Assembly: GCA_937916845.1 (NCBI GenBank)
Contig: CALFSK010000056.1
Location: 1-22,982, forward strand
From: an uncultured Lactobacillus sp.
GTDB taxonomy: Bacteria > Bacillota > Bacilli > Lactobacillales > Lactobacillaceae
Direction: 5' to 3'
DNA length: 22,982 nt
Part shown: positions 20,940 through 22,982 of the stretch, piece after piece
How the letters are laid out: every line of letters begins with the position of its first letter
Position numbering within the stretch: the stretch's first letter is position 1
Notes under the pieces: model-generated
Told to the model about the DNA's origin: nothing
What the model saw: the letters and a program-made list of their open reading frames with translations, nothing else
Database searches by the model: none
Position numbers and translations under genes: made by a program

Positions 20940-22682
20940 TTATTTGCTAGCTTGCTTCAAGAAGTAGCCAAATGGTTTCAAATCTTGTGCTTGGTACTTT
21001 TTAACGAATTCATCAATCTTAGTTTGATCTTGCCATGATGAGTCAAGGAACATGTGCTCAGTCGTGAATGGCATCTCGTGAGTTAACTTAACGTCAATCA
21101 AAACAGGCTTGTCAGTGTTCTTAGCAGCATCCATCGCTTCTTGGAATTCAGCCTTAGTCCGAACAGTGAAGGCTTCTGCGCCCATCCCTTTGGCAGTGGT
21201 TGCCCAGTCAGTAGCTGGCAAATCAACACCTGACAATGGTTGTTTGCTATCGTCAGTTTGTTCTGCTTCAATAAAGCCTAATGTTTCATTGGAGAAGACC
21301 ACGTTGACAATGTGTAATCCGTATTTAACTTGGGTTAGGATTTCTTCCATTAACATTGCGAAACCACCATCACCACTCAAGCTGTAAACATCGCGGTCTG
21401 GGTAGACAACCTTGGCAGCAATTGCAGCTGGTAAGCCGAAGCCCATCGTTGCGTACTTCCCAGAGGTAACCCACTTTTGATCACCATGAATATCAACTAA
21501 GCGTTCGAAGTTAATGTTGACGTTACCAACATCCACACCGAAGACGGCACGGTCACTAGCAGTCTTGTTTAAAACATCGAAGATTGGTTCTGGACGAACT
21601 GGCATTTGATCACTGTCTTTGAAGCTATCTTGCCATTCAACCCAGTTCTTCTTGTCGGCGATAGAAGCGTCGTAGAAGGCGACGTCTGATTTAGCTTCAC
21701 CAGCATCGATCATTGCCCGTAAGGCTTTCTTAGAATCAGCTAACATAGGTAAATCAACGTGATGACGTTTGCCTAACTTAGCACTTTCAATATCAATTTG
21801 AATAATTTTAGCTTTGCGATTGAAGAGGAAGATACTGAATGGTACATCGTTACCAACCCAAACGATCAAATCAGTGGCGAAACCAATTTCAGCCCCAGGC
21901 TTAGGTGCAACCCGACCGGTTGAGCCTAAGTATGCTGGGTAATCTTCGTCAAGAATACCTTTAGCCAATACTGATGAAACTAATGGCATCTTGAATTTTT
22001 CAGAAGCTTCCTTTAATTCATCGGCAGCGTCCTTAGCACCAATCCCGAAGTAGATCATTGGGGACTTAGCGTCCTTGATCATTTTAACGGCTTGGTCGAC
22101 ACTTTCCTTAGCTGGTTCTGGATAAACTGGTTCAACGTGCGTGTTAGCAGCTGAAACATAAGTGTCATCAATTTCTGCCCAGCCGAAGTCCTTAGGAATG
22201 GTAAGAACGGCAACGCCCTTCTTTTCGTAGGCTTCTTGGATGGCTTCGTCGACTAATTTTGGTAAACTTTCAGCCGTCATTGCGGTCCGGTTCCAGACAG
22301 CAACGTCGTCGAAGATTGGTTCTTCGTTCATTGCTTGGAAGAAGTCAATGTTCATCCGGTTAGTTGGAACTTGTGCCACAATTGCGAGCACTGGTGTCCG
22401 GTCAACCTTGGCATCGTACAATCCATTTAATAAATGAACCGCGCCAGGACCAGCAGAACCGAAGCAAACCCCAATTTGACCAGTTAGCTTTGAATCAGCA
22501 GCGGCCGCAATGGCACCTGCTTCTTCGTGACGAACTTGGATAAACTTGAAATGATCCTTTTGGTTATAAAGTGCATTCATAGTTGAATCAAATGAACCAC
22601 CCGGATAACCATAGATATGATCTACTCCCCAAGATTGAATAACGTTCAGTACGGCATCTGAGCCACTAATTTTGTCAGCCAT
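20940..22682 (-). CDS. pox: Pyruvate oxidase (ThDP/FAD-dependent)
   Basis: The product has 580 residues, slightly shorter than the 603-residue structural model from L. plantarum. It oxidises pyruvate with phosphate and oxygen to acetyl phosphate, CO2 and H2O2, using ThDP, Mg2+ and FAD, in the cytoplasm. The three domains are visible: N-terminal Pyr domain with RHEEAGA (Glu53 equals the catalytic Glu59), a central FAD-binding domain, and the C-terminal PP domain with GDGG (437-440) and the matching Asn ('NVVFSN'). The ATG follows GGGAGAG. A perfect cre box overlaps the transcription start, so CcpA repression on glucose is expected. Sequence differs clearly from the crystallised enzyme, so it is one of several pox paralogues. 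Confidence 0.95.
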   Translation of the reverse strand: MADKISGSDAVLNVIQSWGVDHIYGYPGGSFDSTMNALYNQKDHFKFIQVRHEEAGAIAAAADSKLTGQIGVCFGSAGPGAVHLLNGLYDAKVDRTPVLAIVAQVPTNRMNIDFFQAMNEEPIFDDVAVWNRTAMTAESLPKLVDEAIQEAYEKKGVAVLTIPKDFGWAEIDDTYVSAANTHVEPVYPEPAKESVDQAVKMIKDAKSPMIYFGIGAKDAADELKEASEKFKMPLVSSVLAKGILDEDYPAYLGSTGRVAPKPGAEIGFATDLIVWVGNDVPFSIFLFNRKAKIIQIDIESAKLGKRHHVDLPMLADSKKALRAMIDAGEAKSDVAFYDASIADKKNWVEWQDSFKDSDQMPVRPEPIFDVLNKTASDRAVFGVDVGNVNINFERLVDIHGDQKWVTSGKYATMGFGLPAAIAAKVVYPDRDVYSLSGDGGFAMLMEEILTQVKYGLHIVNVVFSNETLGFIEAEQTDDSKQPLSGVDLPATDWATTAKGMGAEAFTVRTKAEFQEAMDAAKNTDKPVLIDVKLTHEMPFTTEHMFLDSSWQDQTKIDEFVKKYQAQDLKPFGYFLKQASK

Positions 22683-22756
22683 AATATAATCTCTCCCATC
22701 CAGTTTTCGCTCCGCATCGATTGGGATGTAAAGTTGTTAATTTGCTAATTTGTTGT

Positions 22757-22770
22757 TGTAATCGCTTACA
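22757..22770. promoter_or_regulatory. cre box (CcpA operator) of pox
   Basis: TGTAATCGCTTACA matches every fixed position of the cre consensus TGWNANCGNTNWCA and is nearly palindromic. It lies 6 nt downstream of the -10 element, around the transcription start, a position that gives repression. Confidence 0.88.
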
Positions 22771-22775
22771 ACGTT

Positions 22776-22805
22776 ATAATAGAGCCCACCCGTTGGTATA
22801 AGCAA
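22776..22805 (-). promoter_or_regulatory. Promoter of pox
   Basis: TTGCTT (22805-22800), an 18-nt spacer and TATTAT (22781-22776) on the minus strand. The mRNA leader would be about 85 nt. Confidence 0.6.
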
Positions 22806-22955
22806 ATCTTTTATCCAGACAAATATTTTCTTATTGAAACCGCTGTCACTACGATTGGGCGCTGTTACACTTTTAACAAGTAAAATTTACGTCAAAAGAT
22901 TCTTAAAAGAATTTAAAATATTCTAATGGTAGATTGCAAATTTAATCCGAATTTT

Positions 22956-22978
22956 TTGACAAATTGGTCAGCATGACC
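22956..22978 (+). promoter_or_regulatory. Partial promoter with operator at the right edge
   Basis: TTGACA (22956-22961) on the plus strand is followed by an inverted repeat GGTCA-GCA-TGACC (22966-22978) inside what would be the spacer. The -10 would fall just beyond the window. It suggests a regulated plus-strand gene starting to the right, divergent from pox. Confidence 0.4.
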
Positions 22979-22982
22979 TGAT

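Overview
This window looks like a chromosomal stretch of a Lactiplantibacillus plantarum-group lactic acid bacterium. The pointers are moderate GC, strong AGGAGG-type ribosome sites, frequent TTG/GTG starts, a sortase signal of the LPQTxE form, a complete csc cell-surface cluster (DUF916/DUF3324, two WxL proteins and a small LPQTxE protein), a pyruvate oxidase with a perfect CcpA (cre) box, and MntH. No rRNA, tRNA, CRISPR array, insertion sequence or prophage gene was seen. The species is inferred from gene content, not from a database match.

Layout. 1-1112 (-): 5' part of a Ser-rich repeat surface adhesin, cut by the window edge. 1301-3130: an EamA-type transporter (-) and a divergent membrane-anchored SGNH hydrolase (+), with related palindromic sites in the shared upstream region. 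3158-5859 (-): marR, an ABC multidrug exporter and an HxlR-type regulator, running in that order. 5880-6361: non-coding, with one transcript-like unit that may be a decayed small locus. 6362-6715 (-): VOC protein. 6913-8220 (+): secreted basic protein with three SH3-like repeats. 8306-10958 (-): a three-gene ABC uptake system of the TrpX/Y/Z type (lipoprotein, permease, ATPase). 11021-11264 (-): its leader. 11375-15204 (-): cscB-cscA-cscD-cscC. 15274-16010: AT-rich gap with promoters and a DtxR/MntR-like operator. 16011-17606 (+): mntH. 17733-17951 (-): small acidic protein. 18058-18813 (-): membrane-anchored matrixin-type metalloprotease. 19077-19250: a non-coding multi-hairpin element with inverted ends. 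19338-19826 (-): GtrA-like protein. 19983-22682 (-): pyruvate oxidase followed by an FAD synthetase-like gene.

The most interesting signal is the leader of the ABC uptake operon. It holds a 20-codon reading frame with a good ribosome site and five phenylalanine codons in its last eight sense codons. A chain of overlapping, mutually exclusive hairpins follows and ends in a strong terminator just before the lipoprotein gene. This is the architecture of a phenylalanine-responsive leader-peptide attenuator. It would be unusual in lactobacilli, where T-boxes normally do this job, and it suggests that the transporter handles phenylalanine or a related compound.

Two further points stand out. The FAD synthetase-like protein beside pyruvate oxidase (an FAD enzyme) keeps the adenylyltransferase motifs but lacks the riboflavin kinase PTAN motif, so it may be a dedicated FMN-to-FAD enzyme. 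The element at 19077-19250 has the shape of either a mobile palindromic repeat or a structured RNA.
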